Shown here piece after piece: positions 47,328 to 56,067 of a stretch of 64,000 bases of DNA. The stretch is from the NCBI RefSeq assembly GCF_003112515.1, contig NZ_BEVZ01000006.1, forward strand, positions 62,001 through 126,000. The letters are read 5' to 3'. Position 1 is the first letter of the stretch. Each line of letters begins with the position of its first letter. The position numbers were made by a program, and so were the translations under genes. A model generated the notes under the pieces. It was not told the origin of the DNA. It did not search any database and saw nothing but the letters and a program-made list of their open reading frames with translations. Source of the stretch: Streptomyces fragilis. GTDB lineage: Bacteria > Actinomycetota > Actinomycetes > Streptomycetales > Streptomycetaceae.

Positions 47328-48593
47328 ATGACGATCGGCACGCCCCCTCCCCCCGCCCCCTCGAACACCGCGCCCCCGGCCGCCGTTTCCCGGATCACCG
47401 TCGTCGGCGTGACCGCCGACGGCTGGCCGTCGCTGCCCGAGCGGCTGCGGCGCACGGTGCGGGAGGCGGAGGTGGTGCTGGGCGGGCGGCGGCATCTGGC
47501 GATGCTGCCCGAGGTCGCCGGGCAGCGGCGTGAGGCGTGGCCCTCGCCGCTGCGCGCGGGCCTGCCGCCGCTGCTGGCGTCCCTGGGCGGGGCGCGGGTG
47601 GTGGCGCTGGCCTCGGGCGACCCGCTGGTGTCCGGGATCGGCACGACGCTCGTCGATCTGCTGGGAGTCGCGTCGGTGCGTGTCGAGCCGGCGGTGTCGT
47701 CGGTGGCGTTGGCACGGGCCCGCATGGGCTGGCCGTCGGAGCGGTGCGCGGTGGTGACCCTGGTGGGCCGTGATCCGCGGCTGCTGCTGCGGGAGCTGGC
47801 GCCCGGTCACCGGGTGCTGGTGCTGTCCTCCGACGCCGGGACGCCGGCCGCGGTGGCGGCGCTGCTGGCGGGCGCGGGGTACGGCCGGAGCGTACTGACG
47901 GTGCTCGGTGACCTGGGCGCGGAGCGTGAGTCGCGGTTGTCGGGCACGGCCGACGAGTGGCTGGCCTCGCCGCCCGGCGAGGTGTCGGCCCTGAACGTGC
48001 TGGCGCTGGAGCTGGCGGGGCCGCCGGCTCACGGGCTGGTGGCGGGGCTGCCGGACGACGCGTTCGAGAACGACGGCCAGCTGACCCGGCGTGACCTGCG
48101 GGCCTCGGCGCTGGCGCGGCTGGCGCCCGCGCCGGGGCAGCACCTGTGGGACGTGGGCGCAGGCGCCGGCTCGGTGGGCATCGAGTGGATGCGGGCGCAC
48201 CCGACCTGTGCGACCACCGCCGTGGAGGCGAACACCGAACGCGCCGCCCGCGTCGCCCGCAACGCGGGACGGCTGGGCGTGCCGGGGCTGCGGGTGGTGA
48301 CCGGGCGCGCCCCGGACGCGCTGGCCGAACTGCCGCCGCCGGACGCGGTGTTCATCGGCGGCGGAGCCACCCGGCCGGGCGTCCTGGAGACGTGTCTGGG
48401 CGCGCTGCGGCCGGGCGGCCGGCTGGTGGTGCACGGGGTGACGCTGGAGACGGAGACGCTGCTGGCGGACGCCTACCGCCGCCACGGCGGGGAGTTGACC
48501 CGCCTGGCGGTGGAGACGACGGCGCCCATCGGTTCGTTCACCGGATGGACGCCGGCGCGGACGGTCACCCAGTGGAGCCTGACGGTGGGCTGA
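47328..48593 (+). CDS. cobL: Precorrin-6Y C5,15-methyltransferase (decarboxylating) CobL
   Basis: 421-residue CbiE-CbiT fusion methylating C5 and C15 and decarboxylating the C12 acetate. CbiE part: ITVVGVTADGWPSLPE, VALASGDPLVSGIGTT. CbiT part: class I methyltransferase with LWDVGAGAGSVGIEWMR (~280) and FIGGGATRPGVLE. ATG 47328 chosen over GTG 47295 because of the leaderless -10. It is the only cob gene here not behind a riboswitch. Its end overlaps the convergent cobM end by 29 bp. Confidence 0.94.
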   Translation: MTIGTPPPPAPSNTAPPAAVSRITVVGVTADGWPSLPERLRRTVREAEVVLGGRRHLAMLPEVAGQRREAWPSPLRAGLPPLLASLGGARVVALASGDPLVSGIGTTLVDLLGVASVRVEPAVSSVALARARMGWPSERCAVVTLVGRDPRLLLRELAPGHRVLVLSSDAGTPAAVAALLAGAGYGRSVLTVLGDLGAERESRLSGTADEWLASPPGEVSALNVLALELAGPPAHGLVAGLPDDAFENDGQLTRRDLRASALARLAPAPGQHLWDVGAGAGSVGIEWMRAHPTCATTAVEANTERAARVARNAGRLGVPGLRVVTGRAPDALAELPPPDAVFIGGGATRPGVLETCLGALRPGGRLVVHGVTLETETLLADAYRRHGGELTRLAVETTAPIGSFTGWTPARTVTQWSLTVG

Positions 48594-49332
48594 GACGGGG
48601 GCGGGCCGGGTCGTAGAGGAACGACTCGCCGCCGGGGGCCGGGTCCAGGGCCCGGCCCACCAGGATGACGGCGGCCTGGCGCAGGCCGGCCGCCTCCACC
48701 GCGTCGGCGATGTCCGCGACGGTGCCGCGCAGCACCGACTCCTGCGGCTGGCTGGCCCGGTGGACGACCACGACCGGGCAGTCGGGGCCGTACTCGGGCG
48801 CCAGCTCCTCCATCAGCTCGCGGACGCGGGTGATGGCCAGGTGCAGCACCAGGGTGGCCCGGGTGGCGGCGAACGCGGCCAGCGACTCGGTCGCGGGCAT
48901 GGCCGTCGACCGGGCCCGGGTGCGGGTGAGGACCACCGACTGGGCGAGCAGCGGGACGGTCAGCTCCCGCCCCGCCACGGCCGCCGCGGCGGCGTAGGCG
49001 GGGACGCCGGGGGTGACGTCCCAGGGGACACCGTGGGCGTCCAGGCGTCGGGTCTGCTCGGCGAGGGCCGAGTACAGCGAGGGGTCGCCGGAGGTCAGGC
49101 GCACGACCTGCCGGCCCTGCCGGTGGGCGTCGACCAGGTGCTCGGTGATGCGGTCCAGGTCGAGCCGCTGGGTGTCGACCAGTTCGGCGCCGGGCGCGCA
49201 GTGGTCGAGGACCAGCGGGTCGAGGTAGGTGCCGGGGTAGAGCACCGTGCCGGCCTCGGCGAGCAGCCGCACCGCCCGGACGGTGAGCAGGTCCGCGGCG
49301 CCGGGGCCGGCGCCGACGAAGTGGACGGTCAC
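48565..49332 (-). CDS. cobM: Precorrin-4 C11-methyltransferase CobM
   Basis: 255-residue SAM-dependent methylase. Conserved blocks: VHFVGAGPGAADLLTVRA, VLYPGTYLDP, VRLTSGDPSLYSALAEQ, TPGVPAYAAAAA and VVVVHRASQPQE. GTG start in a GTGA overlap with cobIJ. Last gene of the riboswitch-3 operon; its 3' end runs 29 bp into cobL on the opposite strand. Confidence 0.95.
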   Translation of the reverse strand: MTVHFVGAGPGAADLLTVRAVRLLAEAGTVLYPGTYLDPLVLDHCAPGAELVDTQRLDLDRITEHLVDAHRQGRQVVRLTSGDPSLYSALAEQTRRLDAHGVPWDVTPGVPAYAAAAAVAGRELTVPLLAQSVVLTRTRARSTAMPATESLAAFAATRATLVLHLAITRVRELMEELAPEYGPDCPVVVVHRASQPQESVLRGTVADIADAVEAAGLRQAAVILVGRALDPAPGGESFLYDPARPRLSPPSGSTG

Positions 49333-50912
49333 GGCTTCACCCACCTCGGGGTCCAGACCCGGCCCGACGCCGAGACGCGGGTGCCGGAGGCGCCGACGAT
49401 CAGCAGGCAGCGCATGTCGATGGTGGCGGGGTCGAGGTCTCCGAGCGTGGTGACGGTCAGCGACTCGCCGGGCCGTCCGACGCCCCGGCCGACCACGACG
49501 ACGGTCTCCGGCGGACGGTGTTCCAGCAGGACGCGGCGGGCGGTGGCGATCTGCTCGGTGCGGGAGCGGGAGGCCGGGTTGTAGACGGCCAGCGCCATGT
49601 CGGCCTCGGCGACGGCGCGCAGGCGGCGTTCGACGACGTCCCACGGCTTGAGCCGGTCGGAGAGGCTGACGACCGCGAAGTCGCCGCCGACGGGGGCGCC
49701 GGCCCGTGCGGCGACGGCCTGGACGGCGCTGACGCCGGGCAGCACCCGCACCGGGACGTGCCGCAGGTCCGGGTCCTCGGCGGCCTCGAAGACGGCGGTG
49801 GCCATGCCGAAGACACCGGCGTCCCCGCCCGAGACCACCGCGACGCGCTCGCCCCGCGCGGCCAGTTCCAGGGCCAGGCGGGCGCGTTCGATCTCCACGG
49901 TGTTGCCGGAGGCGTGCCGGGTCAGGCCGGGACGCTGGGGCACCCGGTCGACGTAGGGGCCGTAGCCGACGACGTGGTCGACCTCGGCGAGCGCGGCGGA
50001 CGCCTCGGGGGTCAGCCACGCGTCGGGGCCGGGTCCCAGGCCGACGACCAGCAGCTCGGCCGCCGGGGTCGTGGAGCCGGTGGGTCCCGTGGTGCCCGCG
50101 GCGGCGGATTCCGCCGGGGCCGCGGAGGCCGCGGTCGGCCCGGTGACCGTACGGGCCTCGGCCGGTTCGCCGGGTCTGCGCGAGCGGGCCCCGTTGCGGC
50201 TGTCGCCGGTGACGATGATCAGCGAGAAGTACGGCACGGTGGAGGGGTCCACCTCGGCCACGGGCAGGCGCCGTTCGCCCTCCATCGAGGCCCGTTCGAC
50301 GTAGACCGCGTGGTCGAGCCGGCCGGCCGCCTCCAGCGCGCGGCGCACGGCCGGGAAGGTGCGTCCCAGCTTCATCACGACGGCGGCGTCGGTGTCGGCG
50401 AGCCGGCGCGCCAGCTCCGGTTCGGGCAGGGTGCCCGGGAGCACGGTGAGCACGTCGGTCTGCCGGGAGAGCGGGGCCGCGGCGGCGGCCGCCGCGGCGG
50501 CGAACGCCGGGACGCCGGGCACGATCTGCGTCTCGTACCGCTCCGACAGCCGGTCGTGCATGTACATGTACGACCCGTAGAAGAGGGGGTCGCCCTCGGA
50601 GAGCAGCACGACGTCACGGCCGGCCTCGAGATGGGCGGCGAGCCGGGCGGCGGACTCCTCGTAGAAGTCGGCCAGGGCTCCCGTGTAGCCACCGGGGTGG
50701 TCGGTGGCGCCGGTGGTGACCGGGTAGGTGAGCCGCTCCTCGACCGCGGTGTCCGGGATGAGCGAGGCGGCGATGCGGCGGGCGTTGGACTCCTTGCCGC
50801 GGCCCGCGTGGTAGGCGACCACGTCGGCGGAGGCGATCAGCCGGGCCGCCTTGAGGGTGATCAGTTCGGGGTCGCCGGGGCCGACGCCGACTCCGTGGAA
50901 ACGTCCGGTCAC
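49329..50912 (-). CDS. cobIJ: Fused precorrin-2 C20- and precorrin-3B C17-methyltransferase CobIJ
   Basis: 527-residue bifunctional methylase. Residues 1-~240 are CobI (FHGVGVGPGDPELITLKA, VVLLSEGDPLFYGSYMYMH). An Ala/Thr/Pro-rich linker (~245-295) follows. Residues ~298-527 are CobJ (LLVVGLGPGPDAWLTPEA, VAVVSGGDAGVFGMATAVFE, AVYNPASRSR). The CobI-CobJ fusion is common in actinobacteria. GTG start overlapping cobH by 4 bp, with CTCCTCC complement giving GGAGGAG upstream. Confidence 0.95.
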   Translation of the reverse strand: MTGRFHGVGVGPGDPELITLKAARLIASADVVAYHAGRGKESNARRIAASLIPDTAVEERLTYPVTTGATDHPGGYTGALADFYEESAARLAAHLEAGRDVVLLSEGDPLFYGSYMYMHDRLSERYETQIVPGVPAFAAAAAAAAAPLSRQTDVLTVLPGTLPEPELARRLADTDAAVVMKLGRTFPAVRRALEAAGRLDHAVYVERASMEGERRLPVAEVDPSTVPYFSLIIVTGDSRNGARSRRPGEPAEARTVTGPTAASAAPAESAAAGTTGPTGSTTPAAELLVVGLGPGPDAWLTPEASAALAEVDHVVGYGPYVDRVPQRPGLTRHASGNTVEIERARLALELAARGERVAVVSGGDAGVFGMATAVFEAAEDPDLRHVPVRVLPGVSAVQAVAARAGAPVGGDFAVVSLSDRLKPWDVVERRLRAVAEADMALAVYNPASRSRTEQIATARRVLLEHRPPETVVVVGRGVGRPGESLTVTTLGDLDPATIDMRCLLIVGASGTRVSASGRVWTPRWVKP

Positions 50913-51601
50913 TCCTCCTCCTTGGCGAGTGCGTTGAGGGCCGACGACGTCATGGCGGAGCCGCCGCGGCGGCCGTGGACGGTGACGTACGGGATGTCGA
51001 TGCCGTGGGTGGCGGCGAGTTCGGTGAGGGCCTGCTTGGACTCGGCGGCGCCGATGAAGCCGACCGGGCAGCCCACGATCGCCGCGGGGCGCGGCGCTCC
51101 GTCGACGAGCATCTCCAGCAGGTGGAACAGGGCGGTGGGGGCGTTGCCGACGGCGACCACGGCGCCCTCCATCAGCGGCTCCCAGAGGGAGACGGCCGCG
51201 GCGGTGCGGGTGGTGCCCCAGCGGCGGGCGAGGCCGGGCACCCGCTCGTCGCCGAGCAGGCACAGGACATCGTTGTCGCGCGGGAGCCTGCTGCGGGTGA
51301 CCCCGGTGGCGACCATGGTGACGTCGCAGAGGATGGGCGCGCCCGACCGCAGAGCCGTGCGCGCGGCGGACACCAGTTCGGGGTGGATCACCAGGTCGTC
51401 GGCGAGGTCGACCTGGCCGGCGCCGTGGATCATCCGCACGGCGAGACGTTCCGCCTCGGTGGGGATGTGGTCCAGGCGGGCCTCGCGGCGGATGGTGGCG
51501 AAGGAGTCGACGTAGATGGCCGGGCCGTCGGCGAGGTAGTCGTAGTGCCGGGCGGGCCTGCGGGGCTCGGCGGGGCTCCCGGCCGGGGTGGGGGCGCTCA
51601 T
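50909..51601 (-). CDS. cobH: Precorrin-8X methylmutase CobH
   Basis: 230-residue isomerase moving a methyl from C11 to C12 to give hydrogenobyrinic acid. The catalytic His is in RMIHGAGQVDLADD; other blocks are GAPILCDVTMVATGV, VGNAPTALFHLLEM and VGCPVGFIGAAESK. ATG start inside the cobG end (4-bp overlap). Confidence 0.96.
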   Translation of the reverse strand: MSAPTPAGSPAEPRRPARHYDYLADGPAIYVDSFATIRREARLDHIPTEAERLAVRMIHGAGQVDLADDLVIHPELVSAARTALRSGAPILCDVTMVATGVTRSRLPRDNDVLCLLGDERVPGLARRWGTTRTAAAVSLWEPLMEGAVVAVGNAPTALFHLLEMLVDGAPRPAAIVGCPVGFIGAAESKQALTELAATHGIDIPYVTVHGRRGGSAMTSSALNALAKEEE

Positions 51602-52485
51602 GCGGCCGCTCCCGGGACGATCACGCCGCGCCAGGGGGTGACGGTGAGTGCGGTGGCGCCCGCCGCGTGGGCCTCGTCGACGAGCCGGGCGACGTCGTCG
51701 GAGCCGAGCCCGGAGTCGGGGACGGGCACGTGCCGGCCCCCTTCGGGCAGCGGGCCCGGTGGCAGGGGTGGCTCGGGGCTCGGCAGTCCCGGGTCCGGGG
51801 CTGCCGACCCACCGAGGGGTTCGGGCAGTTCGACGATGTGCCAGGGGGCGGTGGGGCCGATGCCCCGGGCGTCCATGAAGCGCCGGGCGAGCCCGGTCAG
51901 GGCCGGGGCGGCCTCCGGCAGCGGGACGCGGGGGCCCCAGCCGTCGCCGACGCGCAGCTGCGCGGTGCCGGCGTCGAGGGCCACCAGGCCGAGGTCGCAG
52001 GTGCGGGTGAGCAGGTCGCCCCTGCCGTCGTCGAGGACGAACAGGAAGCGTGCGGGCAGGCCGGCCAGGCACGGATCGGCGCACAGCAGCCGGTCGAGTT
52101 CGGCCGCCACCGGGCGCAGGTCGGCGCGCCCGCCCCTGACCCCGGTGCGGGGCGAGACCATGACGTTCCTGACGAGTTCGTGGGTGCGTGAGGGCAGCAG
52201 GCCGGTGGCCTCGACGGCGTCGAGGACGGCGCTGCCGAGGCGGCCCTGGCTGCTGGGCAGGGCCCGTATCTGGAGGTTGGCGCGGCCGGTGACGTGGACG
52301 CGGCCGTCTCCGTGGCGTTCGGCGACGGCGGCGAGGGCGGTGAGGGACTCCGTGGGCAGGCGGCCGCCGATGAGGCGCAGCCGGACCAGGAGACCGTCCT
52401 CGGCCTGCCAGGGGCGCAGCACGCCCGGGCAGCGGTCGCGCCGGGCACGCCGGGCGGACAGGAAGGCGGAATCCATCGGGGACAT
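51598..52485 (-). CDS. cobG: CobG-like precorrin-3B synthase, C-terminally truncated
   Basis: 295 residues of a nitrite/sulfite-reductase-like protein; full CobG proteins are usually about 380-460. The N-terminal ferredoxin-like half (CPGVLRPWQAEDGLLVRLR, GRVHVTGRANLQIRAL, HELVRNVMVSPRTG) and LFVLDDGRGD are present. It ends right after TVTPWRGVIVPG, just where the family continues into the Cys motif binding the 4Fe-4S cluster and siroheme. The three Cys present (RDRCPG, LLCADPC, RTCDL) do not form that motif. ATG with AAGGA upstream. First gene behind riboswitch 3. Confidence 0.85.
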   Translation of the reverse strand: MSPMDSAFLSARRARRDRCPGVLRPWQAEDGLLVRLRLIGGRLPTESLTALAAVAERHGDGRVHVTGRANLQIRALPSSQGRLGSAVLDAVEATGLLPSRTHELVRNVMVSPRTGVRGGRADLRPVAAELDRLLCADPCLAGLPARFLFVLDDGRGDLLTRTCDLGLVALDAGTAQLRVGDGWGPRVPLPEAAPALTGLARRFMDARGIGPTAPWHIVELPEPLGGSAAPDPGLPSPEPPLPPGPLPEGGRHVPVPDSGLGSDDVARLVDEAHAAGATALTVTPWRGVIVPGAAA

Positions 52486-52552
52486 GCGAGTCCTTCGAGG
52501 TCAGGGGCCCGTTCGCGGGGTCCTCGGTCGACCTGGCGGCCCGTCACCGCCA

Positions 52553-52732
52553 GCGCCAGCAGGTCTTCGGACTCGGGTTCCTCCGGTTCGGGCGCCTTCC
52601 CGGAGCGTCGCTCCAGTGGCTGCGCGGCGCCTGTGGCGCCCACGCGTGCCCGACCGTCACCCTCACCGCTGCGCGTCAGTCCCGGACTCTCACCGGGTTC
52701 CCTGACCCCACCTCGTGGAGTTCGACTGGCGC
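52553..52732 (-). ncRNA. Cobalamin (B12) riboswitch 3, upstream of cobG
   Basis: Minus strand: GGTCAGGGAACCCGGTGAGA, then GCAGCGGTGAGGGTGACGG, an extended variable arm, and GAGTCCGAAGACCTGC. P1 pairs GCGCCAG (52726-52732) with CTGGCGC (52553-52559). A TAGGCT -10 (52737-52742) puts transcription start at the aptamer. Larger than the other two aptamers because of the long peripheral stem. Controls cobG-cobH-cobIJ-cobM. Confidence 0.92.
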
Positions 52733-52799
52733 GACGAGCCTACCGTGCCGGGCGGACCGCGTGGGTGGGGGCCTCGATGCGGGGGGTTAAGGTCCGGCC

Positions 52800-53645
52800 A
52801 TGACTTTCTCGATCGTTGCGCGCAGTGCCGACGGAACCTGCTTCGGGGTCGCCGTCGCGTCGAAGTTCCTCGCCGTGGGGGCGGCCGTTCCGGCGGCACG
52901 GGCCGGGGCCGGCGCCGTCGCCACGCAGGCGCTCGCCAACCTCGCCTACCGCCCCGACGGCCTGGGCCTGCTGGCCGAGGGGCGCACCGCCGGGGAGACG
53001 CTGGAGGCACTGCTGGCCGCCGACGAGCGGCGTGAGGACCGGCAGGCCGGGGTGGTCGACCGGGACGGGGGCTCGGTGACCTGGACCGGTCGGGCCTGCA
53101 TGACGTGGGCGGGTGGCGTGTCCGGGCCGAACTACGCGATCCAGGGCAACATCCTGACCGGCCCGGAGGTGGTGCGGGCCATGGAGGAGGCCTGGCTCGC
53201 GTCGGACGAGGAGCTTCCGCTGGCGAGGCGGCTGCACGCCGCGCTGCTGGCGGGCGACCGTGCGGGCGGGGACAGCCGCGGGCGGCAGAGCGCCGCCCTG
53301 CTGGTGGTGTCGCCCGGCGGTGGGTACGGCGGCGGCAGCGACGTGCTGGTGGACCTGCGGGTCGACGACCACGCAGACCCGTCGGCGGAGCTGGGCCGGC
53401 TGCTGGAGCTGCATGACCTCTACTTCGGCCGGCCGGACCCGCGGACGCTGCTGCCGCTCGCCGGCGAGCTGGCCGAGGAGGTGGCGGGGCGGCTGGCCGC
53501 GCTGGGGCACCGCGGTGTGGAGCTGGACGTGGCGCTGTCGGAGTGGGCGGGGATCGCCAACCTCGAGGAGCGGCTGGTGGACGGGGCGATCGACCCGCTG
53601 GTGCTGGAGCAGTTGCGGGCGGCCGGGGGCGACGCGCGCGCGTAG
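52800..53645 (+). CDS. DUF1028 family protein (Ntn-hydrolase-like)
   Basis: 281 residues. The DUF1028 domain (MTFSIVARSADGTCFGVAVASK, ATQALANLAY, GPNYAIQGNIL) occupies residues 1-~215. The fold is related to Ntn hydrolases; the reaction is not established, though some relatives are linked to purine or peptide metabolism. TAAGGT at 52788-52793 lies 6 bp before the ATG with no ribosome-binding site, so a leaderless transcript is likely. Divergent from riboswitch 3. Confidence 0.85.
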   Translation: MTFSIVARSADGTCFGVAVASKFLAVGAAVPAARAGAGAVATQALANLAYRPDGLGLLAEGRTAGETLEALLAADERREDRQAGVVDRDGGSVTWTGRACMTWAGGVSGPNYAIQGNILTGPEVVRAMEEAWLASDEELPLARRLHAALLAGDRAGGDSRGRQSAALLVVSPGGGYGGGSDVLVDLRVDDHADPSAELGRLLELHDLYFGRPDPRTLLPLAGELAEEVAGRLAALGHRGVELDVALSEWAGIANLEERLVDGAIDPLVLEQLRAAGGDARA

Positions 53646-53760
53646 GGCCTGTCCGGCGGATCATGCACGTGGGTCGCGGGGGTGCGCCTCCCTCCGCCGG
53701 GCCACGCGGCGCTCCCCTCCGGTGCGCCGGCCGCGGGTGCCGCCGGCCGCGGGTGCCGTG

Positions 53761-53790
53761 CGCGGCGTGCCCCGGCCGGGGCACGCCGCG
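53761..53790. terminator. 15-bp perfect palindrome between convergent genes
   Basis: CGCGGCGTGCCCCGG followed directly by its complement, in the 155-bp gap between the DUF1028 and hydrolase genes. A 16-bp direct repeat (GCCGGCCGCGGGTGCC) lies just before it. Likely bidirectional terminator. Confidence 0.65.
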
Positions 53791-53800
53791 GTCGCGCGGG

Positions 53801-54568
53801 TCAGCGGGCGTCGAGGAAAGCCGACAGTTCCGTCACGAAGGCGGGGTCGCGGAGGGCCCCGAGGTGGTCGCCCCGCAGCACGCGCAGGGTGGCCCCGGGC
53901 AGGGCGTCGGCGAGCACCTCGGGCCGTGCGGCGAGCGGGTCCTCCCCACCGGCCAGGAGCAGGGTGGGGGCGGTGACGTCGGCCAGGGGTATCGGCCGCT
54001 GGTGGATGGCCCGGGCGTGCGCCGCCAGGGCGAGCCGGTCGCCGCCGACGGCGTCGACGAAGGCGCGGAACGCGGCGGCGGCCGGGTCCTTCACGGTCGC
54101 CGGGTCGTCGACGGTCAGGGCGTCCACCAGGACGTCGCCGCCGATCACGCGGCTGTCCACTCCCCCGAGTTCGACCACGGCGGCTCCCACGCCGCCGATC
54201 ACCAGGCGGCGGACCCGGGTGTCCTGTGCGGCGGTCAGCAGGCTGACCACGGCGCCCATGGAGTAGCCGACGAGGTCGTAGGCGTGCTCCCCGAGGTGGT
54301 CCATCAGCTCGCGCAGGTCCTGGGACATGCGGGCCTCGCCGTAGCGCGCCGGGTCGTGGGGCTTGGCGCTGCGGCCGTGGCCCCGGGCGTCGAGGGCGAG
54401 GACCCGGCGGCCGGCGGCGGTGAGGAACCGCACGACGCCGGGGGCGACCCACTCGATGTCGGAGTCGGCGATGAAGCCGTGGTGCAGGACGATCGGCGGC
54501 AGGTCGGACTCCGCCTCCCAGAGCTGGTAGTGGATCTCGAGGTCGTCGGAGGTCGTGAAGAAGGGCAT
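53801..54568 (-). CDS. Alpha/beta fold hydrolase
   Basis: 255 residues with a complete triad: nucleophile elbow VGYSMGAVVS, acid in LLLAGGEDPL, and His in LRGDHLGAL. The oxyanion segment is VLHHGFIADSDIEW. Resembles the MenH/lactonase/epoxide-hydrolase group; no substrate can be named. ATG start with weak GGAG upstream. Followed upstream by a GNAT gene on the same strand (64 bp gap). Confidence 0.88.
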   Translation of the reverse strand: MPFFTTSDDLEIHYQLWEAESDLPPIVLHHGFIADSDIEWVAPGVVRFLTAAGRRVLALDARGHGRSAKPHDPARYGEARMSQDLRELMDHLGEHAYDLVGYSMGAVVSLLTAAQDTRVRRLVIGGVGAAVVELGGVDSRVIGGDVLVDALTVDDPATVKDPAAAAFRAFVDAVGGDRLALAAHARAIHQRPIPLADVTAPTLLLAGGEDPLAARPEVLADALPGATLRVLRGDHLGALRDPAFVTELSAFLDAR

Positions 54569-54632
54569 GCCGGTGCTCCGTTCCGGTCGGGGGCAGGGGG
54601 TGTCTCGAGCTGTCGCGTGCCGGCCGGGCGGG

Positions 54633-55283
54633 TCAGCCCTCGCGGTGGCGGACGTGGACGTGGCCGGGGCCGGGGAACCGCGGTGGCCAGGGCGGAAGGA
54701 CGCGAGCGAGGGTGTAGCCGCAGCGTTCGGCGACCCGGCAGGAGGCGTGGTTGGACTCCTGGTGGGTGAGTTCCAGGGCGGTCAGCGCGTCGAAGGAGGT
54801 GAACGCCCAGCGGGTGAGCGCCTCGAGGGCGCGCGGGGCGACGCGACGGCCGCGGGCCCGCGCGGCGGTCCAGTAGCCGACCTCGCCGAGCAGGGCGCCG
54901 GGGTGCGGGAGGCGCAGGACCACCTGGCCCGCGAGGGCTCCGGTGTCCGCCAGGTCATCGGGCTCCGTTTGGTCCCCGGCGTCCGCGGGACCTCCGGCCG
55001 CCGCGAGGGCTCCCGCCCCGTCGGCTCCGGTCCCGTCCTCCGGGGCGTTCCGCTCCTCCACGACGGCGAAGGAGAAACGCTCCCCGCGGTCGGCGGCTCG
55101 CTCCTGCGCGTCGATCCACCCGCGGGCCGCGGCCACGTCGTCGAACGGGCCGGTCAGCCAGCGGCGCATGGCCTCGTCCCGGTGGGCGTCGACCAGGGCG
55201 GCGGCGTCCGCCGGATGCCAGGGACGCAGGAGGAGGCCGTGGGCCGGGGCGGGGGAACCAGGGGCGGGGTACGTCGCACGCAT
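54633..55283 (-). CDS. GNAT family N-acetyltransferase
   Basis: 216-residue acetyltransferase of the RimJ/RimL type. LLLRPWHPADAAALV is the beta1 start, GEVGYWTAARARGRRVAPRAL the acetyl-CoA loop (Q/RxxGxG/A form), and LELTHQESNHASCRVAERCGY the family end block. A ~45-residue Ala/Asp/Gly-rich insertion (residues ~80-118) is unusual. ATG start. Confidence 0.88.
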   Translation of the reverse strand: MRATYPAPGSPAPAHGLLLRPWHPADAAALVDAHRDEAMRRWLTGPFDDVAAARGWIDAQERAADRGERFSFAVVEERNAPEDGTGADGAGALAAAGGPADAGDQTEPDDLADTGALAGQVVLRLPHPGALLGEVGYWTAARARGRRVAPRALEALTRWAFTSFDALTALELTHQESNHASCRVAERCGYTLARVLPPWPPRFPGPGHVHVRHREG

Positions 55284-55328
55284 GCCCGAAGCCTCACACG
55301 GCTCCGCGGGCTCCCGCGGCTGTTTCGG

Positions 55329-55853
55329 TCAGTTCGGCCGCTCCGCGGCGGGCCGGTTCTCGAGCAGGGTGCGCAGCCGGTCCCCGGAGCCCTCCTTCGG
55401 CAGGACCGCGAGGCAGGACTGCGCCCGGTCGGTGCCGATCAGCAGGAACAGGTGCTCCGTCTCCAGGTGGCGGGCGATCTCCCCCCAGGCGTACCGCCGC
55501 TGCTCGCCGCCCTCGGTGACGCGCACGCCGTCGGCGTCGAGGCGGACCCGCTGACCCCCGTGCTCCGCGGCCCTGGCGGCGGCCCGGCCGGCCTGCGCCC
55601 TGGGCAGGAAGACCAGGGCGAAGAACAGGTAGGCGACGCCCATCACCAGGGAGAGGACGGTGACCGAACCTCCGCGGACGCCCACCGCCGTCACCGCGAC
55701 GGTCAGCGCGAGGGTGAGGGCGAGCCGGAGGCGGCCCGCCCGGGTGGAGCGCGCGTGGGCGCGGTGCGCCTCACGGAAGTCGCGGGCGGTCGGGGTGCTC
55801 CGGAGGTCGATGCGGTCCGTCCGGGTGTTCTTCTGCCGGCTGTCGGTGGTCAC
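55329..55853 (-). CDS. YcxB-like membrane protein
   Basis: 174 residues. Two closely spaced transmembrane helices (~45-85: LALTLALTVAVTAVGV, VLSLVMGVAYLFFALVFL) are followed by a PH-like/YcxB C-terminal domain (RVRLDADGVRVTEGGEQRRYAWGEI). Function unknown. GTG start. No operon partner is clear. Confidence 0.78.
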   Translation of the reverse strand: MTTDSRQKNTRTDRIDLRSTPTARDFREAHRAHARSTRAGRLRLALTLALTVAVTAVGVRGGSVTVLSLVMGVAYLFFALVFLPRAQAGRAAARAAEHGGQRVRLDADGVRVTEGGEQRRYAWGEIARHLETEHLFLLIGTDRAQSCLAVLPKEGSGDRLRTLLENRPAAERPN

Positions 55854-56067
55854 GTGCGTTCGGCTGCCTGTTCTGTCGTGCGGGGAGCGGCGGCGGGGAT
55901 GCCGCGCCGAGGGACCGGTGGGGGTGAGACATGCCCGCGCGAAGGAACAAAAAGGGGCACTCCCGGTCCAGCCTCTCCTAGTGTGCCCGTGTGAGCGAGT
56001 CCAACCCCCCGCCCGTCGCGCCAGGGCCCTCGCGTCGCCCCGGCCGGCTCTCCGTGCGGCGTGAGCG

